Of a DNA stretch of 35,336 nt, positions 1 to 8,891 are shown piece after piece; position 1 is the first letter of the stretch, and each line of letters opens with the position of its first letter. The stretch covers positions 1-35,336 of the forward strand of contig DBWM01000040.1 in assembly GCA_002309015.1 (NCBI GenBank), given 5' to 3'. Under the pieces are notes generated by a model. It saw nothing but the letters and a program-made list of their open reading frames with translations. It was not told where the DNA came from and made no database searches. The translations under genes were made by a program, and so were the position numbers. This stretch comes from Myxococcales bacterium UBA1238 (lineage in GTDB: Bacteria > Myxococcota_A > Bradymonadia > UBA7976 > UBA1532).

Positions 1-8
1 TCAAAACG

Positions 9-25
9 CCGTTGACCATCAACGA
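9..25. other. short hairpin near the window edge
   Basis: A perfect 6-bp inverted repeat, CGTTGA and TCAACG, is separated by three bases. Read on the minus strand it is followed by GCGTTTTGA, a weak T-rich run. It could be part of a terminator or another signal belonging to a gene outside the window, but the left edge cuts the context off, so no function is assigned. Confidence 0.25.
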
Positions 26-100
26 CGGATCAAAATTAAACGATTGTGGCGTCAAAAAACAGGGGCACGGGCGGAAAAAGCGCATGCCGCAGCAAAAAAC

Positions 101-132
101 AAAAAAAGGCCGCCTGCGCGGGGCAAACGGCC
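101..132 (-). terminator. intrinsic terminator of the two-kinase operon
   Basis: On the minus strand, 45 bases after the stop of the 1420-residue kinase, a 10-bp stem (GGCCGTTTGC with GCAGGCGGCC, including two G-T wobbles) closes a 5-base loop. It is followed directly by seven T residues. This is a classical Rho-independent terminator, correctly placed and oriented to end transcription of both hybrid kinase genes. Confidence 0.88.
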
Positions 133-177
133 GATTTTTAAAGGTGAAGGGGAGTTAAAAAAGGCGGGCTGGGGAGC

Positions 178-3100
178 TCAGGGCTGAGGGGCGTTGGCGA
201 AAATCTTGGATAGAACCTTCAGCAGCTGGTGAACGTCGATGGGTTTGGCCACATGCTCGTTCATGCCGGCTTTCAGGGCGAGCTCGCGGTCTTCTTTGAA
301 GGCGTTTGCGGTCATCGCGATGATGGGGATCTTGGAAAGGGGGTTGTCTTTCATCGCTCTGATCTGGCGCGTCGCTTCATAGCCGTCCATGATCGGCATC
401 TGAACGTCCATCAGAATGAGATCATAGTCGCCGGGTTTTGCATCGCGGATGATTTCGACTGCAAGGGCGCCGTCTTCCGTTGAAGAGACCACGAATCCGC
501 TCTCTTCCAGGATTTCCTGCGCAATTTCGCGGTTGATTTCGTTGTCTTCAACCAGCAAAACTTTCTTACCATCGAAGCTGGCTTCTGCACTCTCGTTTGC
601 GGGCACATCTTCGGCGTCTACGCCCAGCGCATAGGAGAGCGCCTGGTGCAGATCGGAGTAGAAAACCGGCTTGGTCACGAAGGTGGTCGCTCCCGCCTTC
701 TTCGCATCCTCTTCAATATCCGACCAGTCGTAGGCTGTGGCGATGATGATCGGGATTTGGGGGCCGACCATTTTGCGGATCTCTCTGACGACGTCGATAC
801 CCATCAGATCGGGGATGACCCAGTCGATGATGTAGAGGCTGTAGGGATCGTCCGATGAGAGCGCGTCTTTGGCTTTTTGGATCGCTTCCTCCCCTGAAAG
901 GGTAAAGTCGCCTTCCATGCCAAAAAGCTCCAGCAATTTCTTTTCACTCTCGCAGGCGTAATGATCATCGTCGACCACGAGGGCTCTTTGGGTGAGCAAT
1001 GCCTCGATAGGATCCAGCTTTTCCTGATTACGGGCCAGCTTGAGATTCAGATGGACGACGATTTCGGTGCCCTTATCGAGCTCGCTTTGGACATCGATGG
1101 AGCCGCCCATGAGTTCTACAATCGATTTTGTAATGCTCATCCCAAGACCCGTCCCCTGAGTCTTGGAAATCGTCGATGTTTGAGCGCGCTCAAAGGGATC
1201 GAACATCTTTTTTGCAAATTCGGGAGTCATTCCAATGCCATCATCTTTGACATGGAACTCATATTGCCCGTAACCGCTGATCGATCCCACCTGCGTTACC
1301 CAGAATCGAATATGGCCGCCCAATGGGGTGAATTTCACAGCATTGCCGAGCAGATTGATCAGCACCTGATTGAGACGCAGCTTGTCGCAACAAACGGCTT
1401 CGTCCTTGACATCGAAGCTGTTTAAGAACAGATGCTGCTGCTTTGCCTGCGCTTGTCCCAGAATGATGCTGTTGATGTCGTGCATAATCGCACTGAGCTT
1501 GCATTCTGTCTCTTCAAGCTGAATTTTACCGGACTCTATGCGGCGCATATCGAGGATGTCATTGATTAATGACAACAGATGCTGGCTCGAAATGGCCGTT
1601 TTCTCCAGATATTCGAGGACTCGCTGCTGATTCTCGATATGGGTAATCGCAAGATGCGTAAACCCAATGATCGCGTTCATGGGGGTCCGGATATCGTGCG
1701 ACATATTGGTCAGGAAGGTGGACTTCGCTGAGCTGGCAGCCTCGGCCTTCTTTAAAGCCTCCTCCAACGCCTTTTGCTTCTCCTCCAACACCTGCTTGTG
1801 CTTCTGGGTCAGCTCCAGGTTCTTGCGCTGCTCTTCTACGGCTGCCCTCTCCGCCTCGACCATGGCGTTCTTTTCTGAGAAAGCGATGATCGCCGTCTTG
1901 GGCGGCTGATCGATCTCCTCATTTTTGACGCACAACATCTCGGTGTAGAGATATTCCCCGCTGTAATTGCGCCTGAAGAAGGTCGAGATGCTCTGCTTGT
2001 TCTGCAAAGCCTTGTCCATCGTGGAGGCGATGGCGGCAAACTGCGCGCGATCGTCGGGGTGCACCGCAAATTCGGTGTATTGCTGCAGCATGGGACAGAG
2101 GTGGTTGTTGTTGAGCACGAGCGCCCGCGTCACCCCCTGAATGCGGTCTGACAGGCTGTAGACGGTGTAGCTGTCGTGCTCGAAGTCCACATATAAAATG
2201 CCGGTGTATTCCTGCGCCAGGGCGTGGATCGTCTCTGTCTTATGCTTGCTCTCCATTTCCAGACGGTGCTCTTCCGTCAGGTTCTGGACAGCGATGTACA
2301 TATGCGTGTGGCCGTCTGATTCGTTGGATAAGATGATGCGGTCGCGGAACCAGACCGGCTTGCCCTGAACCATCAGTCGCAAATCAAAGGAGCGGAAGGT
2401 GGCTGCGGAGAGGGTGGGCAGCAGTTTTTCGCGGTTAAAGAAGGCGACGATGCGCTCCACGTCCTCTTCGTAGGCCTGCGCTGCCGCATCGGGGCCCACG
2501 CGCTCAAAGAATTTGTCGCCCGTCGTGATCGTGTTTTTGATCGTTCCGTCTTTGTCGTAGTAGATGTTGTACAGAGACCAGTCGTCGTTCGACAAATCGA
2601 CGTCGTACATGCCCGTAAAGTCGGACGAAAGTACCGCCAGAAGGCGCAACAGCTTTTCCTGGGACTTCTTGACCTGTCTGGCGCGTTCCTGCTCCTCCTG
2701 CACCAGGTGATCGGTGTTGATGCAGCCGACGATGATGCCCACGAGCTCCCCGTTCGAATAATCGGGGATGAACTTGAGCTGCATGTAATGGCTCTCTTCT
2801 GAAGTCCCGGATTTAAAGGTCACGAGATAGGGTTCGTTCTTTTCTATCTTGGAGAGGATCATCTCTTTCGTGACTTTGCTTAAGAACGCCTCGCGATCGC
2901 TTAAGGGCACAAAGATGAGGCCATAGCGCCTCAAATATTCGTACAGGCTGCCGTCCTGAAGGGATTCCACCAGCATCCCTTCGTTCTGGTGATCGTAGAC
3001 ATAGAAGGTGCAGGGCTTCTGGATCGCATTCACATTGTAATAGATGATCGTCACGTAGTTCTCGGTCAGCATGGCCGAGACGCGATCCTTCTGCTGGAGC

Positions 3101-4440
3101 GCCCTTTGCCGGGTGCGTTCCTGCAGGATCACCGAGTCGATGTTCAATACGCCCACAATCAGAAGCTCGCGGCCATCTGAATCGACGTCTTTGAACATCT
3201 TGACCTGGTACCAGTAATACTTCTCCTGCTTCCTGACCCGGTAATCGAAGCTGATGATCTGGCGATTGGCGGGCATATGGACGGCGTATTCCTTGCCCAG
3301 ATAGGTGACCACCTTGTCGAAGTCTTCGGGGTGGATGCAGAGCTTCGAGTTGACGTAGGTGTCCTGGAAAAAGTCCTTGCCGTGGTGGAATTCCGAGGAG
3401 ATCGCCCCTTCAAAATCGAGGGTCCTTCCAAAGAATTCATAATTGTTGGTGTCGACGTGGATGTTGTAGACCGCCTCGAAGCTGCTGCTTAAGCCGCGCA
3501 TCATCTCTACGTAATGCTGTGCGGCTTCCCTTTCGCCCTGACGGATCTCGCTCTTGACCTGCTCGTTGACGTTGACCAGACCCATCGTGATCACGCGCGG
3601 CGATTCAGGCTGCCTCATGAAGCGGTAGCGGTAGTAAGTGGGATTTCCGCTGAGATTGATGCGCCCGAGATATTCGCAGTATTTGCGCCTGTCGAGCACC
3701 TCGTTCAAATGCTCGTAGGTCATCTCCGCCTGGAGCTGATCCAGGTCGTCCCTGAAGTTGGTGGAGCGAATCGACTCGAAGAACGCCGGAAGGCTGACGA
3801 CCCTCTCGTTGCTTATGCCCAGATGCCTGCGGAATTCTTCGTTGACCCGCAGGCGCACGACCTGCTGCTGATCGAAATCGATGTTGCAGACGTAATCGTA
3901 GCGATCCGAGAGCAGTTTGATGGCGTTGGCCTCGCTGACGCGGTCGACGATCTCCTTTTCGTTGCTGACCGCGATGCGATTCTTGTCATTCTCTGCGGTC
4001 TTAAAGGCGCGCTCATAGAAATAGGCCTCGATTTCCCCCTGCGAGGGGAGAACAAACTTCAGGCGACCTTCGCACCAGTAGGTCTCTTTCTTGTCGTTCT
4101 GCAGCGCATAGCAGAGCGAGATCTCGTGCTGCGGATCTTCCTTGAATCTCTGGAGCAGCGTCTCTGCAGAAAAGCGCGCCCTGAAGTTGCCGCCCATCTG
4201 CTTGTCGCGCATCTGGTCCGCCATCTTATTTAAGAAGCGATCATAGTTGCCTTTTACGGGCCAGTCGTCCCGAAGCAGGGGATCGGGCTGTATAATTTGA
4301 TATTGGTTTTGCGAGAGATTGAGAGAGAGGCAAAAAGAGAAGAGTTGCTGGAGGGCGCTTTGAAGGAGCTTTTGATTTTGAGCGCTGGGCTCGTTCACAG
4401 AGAGAGCATGATCCTCGTGATTCACTTTAACACCTCTCAT
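178..4440 (-). CDS. hybrid sensor histidine kinase with two receiver domains
   Basis: This 1420-residue protein senses an unknown signal and relays phosphate. About five tandem PAS-like modules (roughly residues 170-870) each carry a recurring pattern like Y-x-x-D-(8 to 10)-Y. A short coiled coil follows, then the DHp domain with phospho-acceptor His915 in SHDIRTPMNAIIGF. The ATPase domain shows an N box near 1030 and a G2 box GTGLGMSI near 1098. Two receiver domains end the protein: REC1 (about 1150-1275, Asp1206 in IIDWVIPD) and REC2 (about 1290-1415, Asp1345 in LILMDVQMPIMDG). No signal peptide, membrane span or HPt domain is visible, so it is probably cytoplasmic and passes phosphate to a separate HPt protein. 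Its ATG overlaps the TGA of the upstream kinase (ATGA), so translation is probably coupled. The ligand is unknown. Confidence 0.93.
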   Translation of the reverse strand: MRGVKVNHEDHALSVNEPSAQNQKLLQSALQQLFSFCLSLNLSQNQYQIIQPDPLLRDDWPVKGNYDRFLNKMADQMRDKQMGGNFRARFSAETLLQRFKEDPQHEISLCYALQNDKKETYWCEGRLKFVLPSQGEIEAYFYERAFKTAENDKNRIAVSNEKEIVDRVSEANAIKLLSDRYDYVCNIDFDQQQVVRLRVNEEFRRHLGISNERVVSLPAFFESIRSTNFRDDLDQLQAEMTYEHLNEVLDRRKYCEYLGRINLSGNPTYYRYRFMRQPESPRVITMGLVNVNEQVKSEIRQGEREAAQHYVEMMRGLSSSFEAVYNIHVDTNNYEFFGRTLDFEGAISSEFHHGKDFFQDTYVNSKLCIHPEDFDKVVTYLGKEYAVHMPANRQIISFDYRVRKQEKYYWYQVKMFKDVDSDGRELLIVGVLNIDSVILQERTRQRALQQKDRVSAMLTENYVTIIYYNVNAIQKPCTFYVYDHQNEGMLVESLQDGSLYEYLRRYGLIFVPLSDREAFLSKVTKEMILSKIEKNEPYLVTFKSGTSEESHYMQLKFIPDYSNGELVGIIVGCINTDHLVQEEQERARQVKKSQEKLLRLLAVLSSDFTGMYDVDLSNDDWSLYNIYYDKDGTIKNTITTGDKFFERVGPDAAAQAYEEDVERIVAFFNREKLLPTLSAATFRSFDLRLMVQGKPVWFRDRIILSNESDGHTHMYIAVQNLTEEHRLEMESKHKTETIHALAQEYTGILYVDFEHDSYTVYSLSDRIQGVTRALVLNNNHLCPMLQQYTEFAVHPDDRAQFAAIASTMDKALQNKQSISTFFRRNYSGEYLYTEMLCVKNEEIDQPPKTAIIAFSEKNAMVEAERAAVEEQRKNLELTQKHKQVLEEKQKALEEALKKAEAASSAKSTFLTNMSHDIRTPMNAIIGFTHLAITHIENQQRVLEYLEKTAISSQHLLSLINDILDMRRIESGKIQLEETECKLSAIMHDINSIILGQAQAKQQHLFLNSFDVKDEAVCCDKLRLNQVLINLLGNAVKFTPLGGHIRFWVTQVGSISGYGQYEFHVKDDGIGMTPEFAKKMFDPFERAQTSTISKTQGTGLGMSITKSIVELMGGSIDVQSELDKGTEIVVHLNLKLARNQEKLDPIEALLTQRALVVDDDHYACESEKKLLELFGMEGDFTLSGEEAIQKAKDALSSDDPYSLYIIDWVIPDLMGIDVVREIRKMVGPQIPIIIATAYDWSDIEEDAKKAGATTFVTKPVFYSDLHQALSYALGVDAEDVPANESAEASFDGKKVLLVEDNEINREIAQEILEESGFVVSSTEDGALAVEIIRDAKPGDYDLILMDVQMPIMDGYEATRQIRAMKDNPLSKIPIIAMTANAFKEDRELALKAGMNEHVAKPIDVHQLLKVLSKIFANAPQP

Positions 4441-7361
4441 TCCACTTTCGGCAAATAGGGCACCAGCGTCTTGATGAGCATTTGCACATCCACTGGCTTG
4501 ACCAGATGGCCGTTCATCCCCGCTTCCGCCACCTTGCGGAGATCTTCTTCAAAGGCGTTGGCCGTCATGGCCACGATGGGAATCTGGGCCAAAGCTTTAT
4601 TGGGCAGACTGCGAATACTGTAGGTCGCTTCGTAGCCATCCATCATCGGCATCTGCAAATCCATCAGCACCGCGTGGTACTGACCCGGCTTCGAATAGGC
4701 GATCTTCTCGACCGCAACGGATCCATCCTCCGCCTCGTCCACATTGGCGCCAAAGTCTTCGAGGATGCTCTTCGCCAAATCGCGGTTTAAGAAGTTGTCT
4801 TCCACGAGCAGCACCTTCAGTCCGGCGAGGGGCTGCTCCTGGGCGTGGAACTCCTCCACCGATTCCGCTTCGATCGCTTCTTCTGTGGCGGGCCTCAAAT
4901 CGATGCGCACGGTCACCTTCGTCCCCACGCCGGGCTCCGACTCCACTTCGATGCGCGCGTTCATCAAATCGACGAGGCTCTTGACGATCGCCATCCCGAG
5001 CCCCGTGCCCTGCTGCATGCTCTCGGTGGAACTGCGCTCGCGGGTGAACTGCTCGAAGATGTGATCCTTAAAATCGGCCGACATCCCGATGCCGTCGTCC
5101 TTGACCGTGAACAGATAGCCGTGCCGCTCCGGGAAGAGGGGATCGATCTCCTTCAGGCTGAATTCGATGGTGCCTTCGGGCTTGGAGAACTTGATCGCGT
5201 TCGAGAGGATGTTCGCCATCACCTGCCGCATCCGCAGCGCGTCGAGATAGGCGTTCTGATGCTCGATTTGGATCTCCGACTTCAGGGTGAGGGATCGCTC
5301 TTCGAGCTGGGGCTTCATCATGTCGAGCAGATCGTTCGACCAGACTTTCAGATCGCAGGCCGTTTCATCGATGAGCAGCTTGCCCGATTCGATGCGCGTC
5401 ATATCGAGGACGTCGTTGATCAGCTTGAGCAGGTAGTTGTTGGAGACCTGCACCTTGTTCAGGCAGTCTTCGAGGAGCTCGCGATCCTGCAGGTTGTTGA
5501 GGGCCTTGCGCGTAAAGCCGATGATCGCGTTCATGGGCGTGCGGAGATCGTGCGACATGTTGAAGAGGAAGCGGCTCTTGGCGTTGTTCGCCTCCTCCGC
5601 CTGCATGCGCGCCTGCCGGAGCTCCTCCTGCGCCTTGCGCTCGCGATCGATGTTGAAGACGCCCACGGTCGCGTGCTGTTTGCCGTCCTCACCCCGCTTT
5701 TCGGCAAACTTGGTTCTCATCCAGACGAGCTGCCCGTCCTTTAATGTGCGGTAATCCCAGTGATTGTGGCGCTTGCTCTCGAGCACCGACTTGAAGTTCT
5801 CAAAAATGAAGGCATCCTGCGCCATCTGTCGGTCGGGCTCGTAGGCCACCTGCTGCATGGTCGAGCGCATGTCGTCGTAGAAGTTGTCGCCCGCAAGCAA
5901 TGCATCCCGGATGTTGAGCGTGAGTCCATGGTGGCCAAGCAGCATCTCGTAATGGCCCGAATCCACTTCGAGATCGTAAATGGCTTCGAATTCATCGGTG
6001 ATGGTGAGCAACAGGTTCGCCCAGCGGAGCGCCGTCTCCAGCTGATGGCGTGAAGCCAGCCGATCGAGCTCGATCCTCTTTTCTCGGTCGATGTCGCTTA
6101 AGCCCACCAAAAAATGGCGATGGCCGTCGATGGCGCCTAATAGCGCGAATTTGCAGCGATACCAATGGAGCTTGCCGGCGTTGACGACGCGGAAGTCGAA
6201 GTTGTAGCTCGGCGTCAGTTGCAGCTGGGTGGCGATGCGCTCGCGCCTGAAATGCGCGCGGACGGTGACCTGATCGTCCTCGAACACGAACTGGCGGATG
6301 ATCGCCTGCACGATCACAAAGAAATCCGAGGAGATGGGCGCGCTCGGCAAAAGGCGCGGAATGTTGTGGTATGCGGGCTGCGCCGAGGTCTCGCGGTAGC
6401 TGCCTTCGTCCAAATCCACGCAATAGACCGCCAGATAATCGCCCGAAAGCAGATCGACGGTTTTCATCAGTTCCCACTGCGCGCGCTGTTGTGCGAGCTC
6501 GCGGATCTCGTGGGCCTGCTTGCGGCTCTTTTCTTCGAGCATCGCGCGCTGCTTGCGGTCGTTGATGTCGATGAAGGCGCCGTTTAAGGGGTAATAGACG
6601 CCGTCTTTGCTCGGTTTGAGATCGCCTTGCAGCTCAAACCACTGGTAATAGCCGTTGCGCGCGAGCAGGCGGACTTCCATGCAGAGGTGACCGGGCTTTT
6701 GCTCGGCGATCATCGCCTTGATGCGCTCCTGAAGCTGCTTTTGATCTTCGGAATGCAGGCAGGCGATCAGCGTATCGAGGGTTTGGGGGCGCTCCTCTTT
6801 GGGATCGAATCCGAGCAGTTGCAGCAACAGCGGCGGAACCGGCGTATCGGTGGCCACGCCCTCGGCATCGAATTTGGGGGTCCAGACGATGAAGTTCGAA
6901 AGCCGCTGGGTTTCGCGGAGGTTGCGTTCGCTGATCGGGGTGACCTGGGCGCTTAACGGGTTGCTTTCGATGGATTGCAGGGCGAGCAGGGCGCAGGCGT
7001 GATCGTTCTGCGGAGGCAGCCTGAGCGCATGGAACCAGAAGGATTGCGTTTTCGTCGCATCGAGGGGGCGGTATTGGCCCTGGATGTGATCGCTGCTGCT
7101 CAATGATTCACGCAGGGCGTCGGTTTTCAGCTTGCTCCAGACCGATTCGCGATCTTCTGGATACACGAATTGCTGGCAGTAGCGCCGGATGCATTCGTCG
7201 AAGGGCTGATTGGGGTCGAAGAGATAGGCTTCCAGCGGGGCCAGCTTGTAGGGTTGGCAAAGCCTGGCGTCCAAATCGATCATCAGCAGCGTATCGAAGA
7301 CGAGCGCAAGGCTCTGAAGCAGATCCTGCGGGTGCTCAGCGTTTGAAAGTAAGGCGGTCAT
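4437..7361 (-). CDS. hybrid sensor histidine kinase with one receiver domain
   Basis: This 974-residue hybrid kinase is the first gene of a two-kinase operon. A canonical PAS fold lies at about residues 150-275, ending in the usual INDRKQR linker. It is flanked by modules of the same non-canonical type as in the downstream kinase. The DHp domain carries His604 in MSHDLRTPMNAIIGF. The ATPase domain shows NILSNAIKF near 719 and GTGLGMAI near 785. A C-terminal receiver has Asp901 in VLMDLQMPMMDG. There is no membrane span. I chose the ATG at 7361 because GGAGG lies eight bases upstream. The reading frame stays open for 60 more codons, but that stretch is rich in Lys, Arg and Ser and has no ribosome site. 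It shares sensor style with its neighbour, so the pair may form a heteromeric or sequential relay. Confidence 0.92.
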   Translation of the reverse strand: MTALLSNAEHPQDLLQSLALVFDTLLMIDLDARLCQPYKLAPLEAYLFDPNQPFDECIRRYCQQFVYPEDRESVWSKLKTDALRESLSSSDHIQGQYRPLDATKTQSFWFHALRLPPQNDHACALLALQSIESNPLSAQVTPISERNLRETQRLSNFIVWTPKFDAEGVATDTPVPPLLLQLLGFDPKEERPQTLDTLIACLHSEDQKQLQERIKAMIAEQKPGHLCMEVRLLARNGYYQWFELQGDLKPSKDGVYYPLNGAFIDINDRKQRAMLEEKSRKQAHEIRELAQQRAQWELMKTVDLLSGDYLAVYCVDLDEGSYRETSAQPAYHNIPRLLPSAPISSDFFVIVQAIIRQFVFEDDQVTVRAHFRRERIATQLQLTPSYNFDFRVVNAGKLHWYRCKFALLGAIDGHRHFLVGLSDIDREKRIELDRLASRHQLETALRWANLLLTITDEFEAIYDLEVDSGHYEMLLGHHGLTLNIRDALLAGDNFYDDMRSTMQQVAYEPDRQMAQDAFIFENFKSVLESKRHNHWDYRTLKDGQLVWMRTKFAEKRGEDGKQHATVGVFNIDRERKAQEELRQARMQAEEANNAKSRFLFNMSHDLRTPMNAIIGFTRKALNNLQDRELLEDCLNKVQVSNNYLLKLINDVLDMTRIESGKLLIDETACDLKVWSNDLLDMMKPQLEERSLTLKSEIQIEHQNAYLDALRMRQVMANILSNAIKFSKPEGTIEFSLKEIDPLFPERHGYLFTVKDDGIGMSADFKDHIFEQFTRERSSTESMQQGTGLGMAIVKSLVDLMNARIEVESEPGVGTKVTVRIDLRPATEEAIEAESVEEFHAQEQPLAGLKVLLVEDNFLNRDLAKSILEDFGANVDEAEDGSVAVEKIAYSKPGQYHAVLMDLQMPMMDGYEATYSIRSLPNKALAQIPIVAMTANAFEEDLRKVAEAGMNGHLVKPVDVQMLIKTLVPYLPKVE

Positions 7362-7635
7362 TTTGCAAGCCTCCAACCCCATAGATACAGTGAGCGAATT
7401 TAATGGAGACGAAACAGGCAAACAACAGAAAAGGCGGTTCAACGGCCCCTTGCGCATATCGCCGCGCGTTTTTGAGCGCTTCGATGTCTCAAAAAACGAT
7501 TCTTTTTTAAGCAAATCGCGTTTTGATCGCTTGTCGGTCAATCAAAAAAGGTGAGATCGGTGATGCCGCCTGATGGGGCAGGAACAGCGCGTGATTCCTG
7601 AGGTATCGTCGATGGATGCCGGAGGTACGGCGCCG
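7362..7635 (-). promoter_or_regulatory. upstream region of the two-kinase operon
   Basis: This 274-bp stretch lies between the kinase start and the end of the cytX remnant. A tolerable sigma-70-type promoter reads TTGTTT (7420-7425), 17 bp, TAAATT (7397-7402) on the minus strand, about 36 bp upstream of the kinase ATG. The match is weak and unsupported by other evidence. No gene is convincing here: the open frames on both strands lack ribosome sites and family resemblance. Confidence 0.3.
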
Positions 7636-8073
7636 TTACGCCTTCTTTGGCCGGAGCTTTTGCACCGCTACAGCGGGGCGTTCCAAGGCCGTCTTGCAGG
7701 GCAGGTTGTTGCCAGGTGGCGTATCGGCGGAGAGCAGGCCGCGATGGAGCGCAAAACCGAGGGCTCAGAGGATCGCGTTTAAGGGATCGGATCGGGGATA
7801 AGGCGTCGTTCGTTTGAGAACCATGAAGTCTGCCATCTGAATCGCGGCCATGGGGGCAAAGAGCGATCCGATGAGATCGGGGCATTCGGTGATGTTCTCA
7901 GGTGAGAGAGGCAGGCGGGCAGGGGATTCAAAACCGTAACCCCGGGGGGCACCGCCTTTCCCTCAGCATTGAATGGCAGTCACTCCGCAGGGATCCCGGC
8001 ACTGCAGGCTTCAGGGAACGATGACGGCGCCGAACCAGACGAGACGGTTTTCCAATACGGAGGTTGGCTTCAT
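7636..8073 (-). pseudogene. cytX: decayed remnant of a CytX-type hydroxymethylpyrimidine permease gene
   Basis: The frame opens with an ATG whose first base is the last base of the thiD stop (TGATG), and reads MKPTSVLENRLVWFGAVIVP before a TGA at 8011-8013. That matches the start of CytX, the NCS1-family transporter often encoded with thiM, thiE and thiD, as I remember the family. About 100 unrecognisable bases follow. Still in the same frame, 7908-7636 then resembles the C-terminal end of CytX: PENITECPDLIGSLFAPMAA, then IQMADFMVLKR, and after a TGA (7765-7767, probably once Trp) ALGFALHRGLLSADTPPGNN. CytX is normally about 430 residues, so roughly 300 internal codons are gone. The identity rests on motif memory; the decay (large deletion, in-frame stops) is visible directly. 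Confidence 0.68.
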
Positions 8074-8891
8074 CAGACCTCTTCGTCCTGATAGTAACGC
8101 TTGAGATCGAAGCCGTGATGCATGGGACCTGATCCGCGGCCTAAATCGAGTTGGTAGGCCAATGCGCCCGAAAGGAATTTCTTGGAGCGGTAGATCGACT
8201 CGTTCATCGAGAACCCTTTGGCTAAATTCGCGGCGATGCAGCTCGAAAGGGTGCAGCCGGTTCCGTGCGTGTTCGGATTCTCGATGCGCCTGCCGTAGAA
8301 CCATTGGATTAAACCGTGATGGCAGAGGCAATCGTTGGCGTCGTGGACCGCATGGCCGCCTTTGCAGAGGACGGAGCATTTGAAGCGTTCGGCAATCGTG
8401 CGTGCGGCTTCTTCAATGCCTTCCTCGTCTTTGATGCTCAGGCCCGTTAGGACTTCAGCCTCGGGGATGTTCGGCGTAAGAAGCGTGGCCAAGGGGAAGA
8501 GCTCGGACTTTAACGTCTCAATCGCTTCGTCTTCGATGAGCTTTGCGCCGCTCGTTGCGACCATAACGGGATCTACGACGACGATCTGCGGGCGATAAAA
8601 CTGAATCCTCTCGGATATGGCGCGAATCACGGGCGATGATGCGACCATACCGATCTTTACGGCGTCGGGCCTGATGTCTTCAAAGACGCTGTCGATCTGT
8701 TGCTTCACAAACTCCGGCGATACGTCGTAAATCCCCTGGACTCCGGTGGTGTTCTGCGCCGTCAATGCGGTAATCGCGCTCATGGCGAAGACGCCGTTTA
8801 AGGTCATCGCCTTTAAATCGGCCTGTATGCCGGCGCCCCCGCTCGAATCGCTGCCTGCAATCGTGAGCACGGCTTTCAGTTTTCGACCCAT
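8073..8891 (-). CDS. thiD: hydroxymethylpyrimidine/phosphomethylpyrimidine kinase
   Basis: ThiD phosphorylates 4-amino-5-hydroxymethyl-2-methylpyrimidine (HMP) and then HMP phosphate, giving HMP diphosphate for ThiE. The protein has 272 residues, normal for the family. It opens with VLTIAGSDSSGGAGIQADLK, the ribokinase-like substrate and Gly-rich motif, and carries DPVMVATSGAKLI mid-protein. The anion-hole and catalytic-base motif is GTGCTLSSCIAANLAKG. The start overlaps the end of the HAD gene by 16 bp, so translation is probably coupled. It is the last intact gene of the thiM-thiE-HAD-thiD operon; its stop overlaps the ATG of the decayed cytX frame. Confidence 0.95.
   Translation of the reverse strand: MGRKLKAVLTIAGSDSSGGAGIQADLKAMTLNGVFAMSAITALTAQNTTGVQGIYDVSPEFVKQQIDSVFEDIRPDAVKIGMVASSPVIRAISERIQFYRPQIVVVDPVMVATSGAKLIEDEAIETLKSELFPLATLLTPNIPEAEVLTGLSIKDEEGIEEAARTIAERFKCSVLCKGGHAVHDANDCLCHHGLIQWFYGRRIENPNTHGTGCTLSSCIAANLAKGFSMNESIYRSKKFLSGALAYQLDLGRGSGPMHHGFDLKRYYQDEEV

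Noticed and set aside
3514..4233. 239-residue plus-strand open frame inside the 1420-residue kinase
   Set aside because: Shadow of the kinase; the minus-strand product has clear domains and this frame has none.
7538..7885. 115-residue open frame on the minus strand between thiD and the kinase operon
   Set aside because: It overlaps the cytX remnant in a different frame, has no ribosome binding site and shows no family resemblance.
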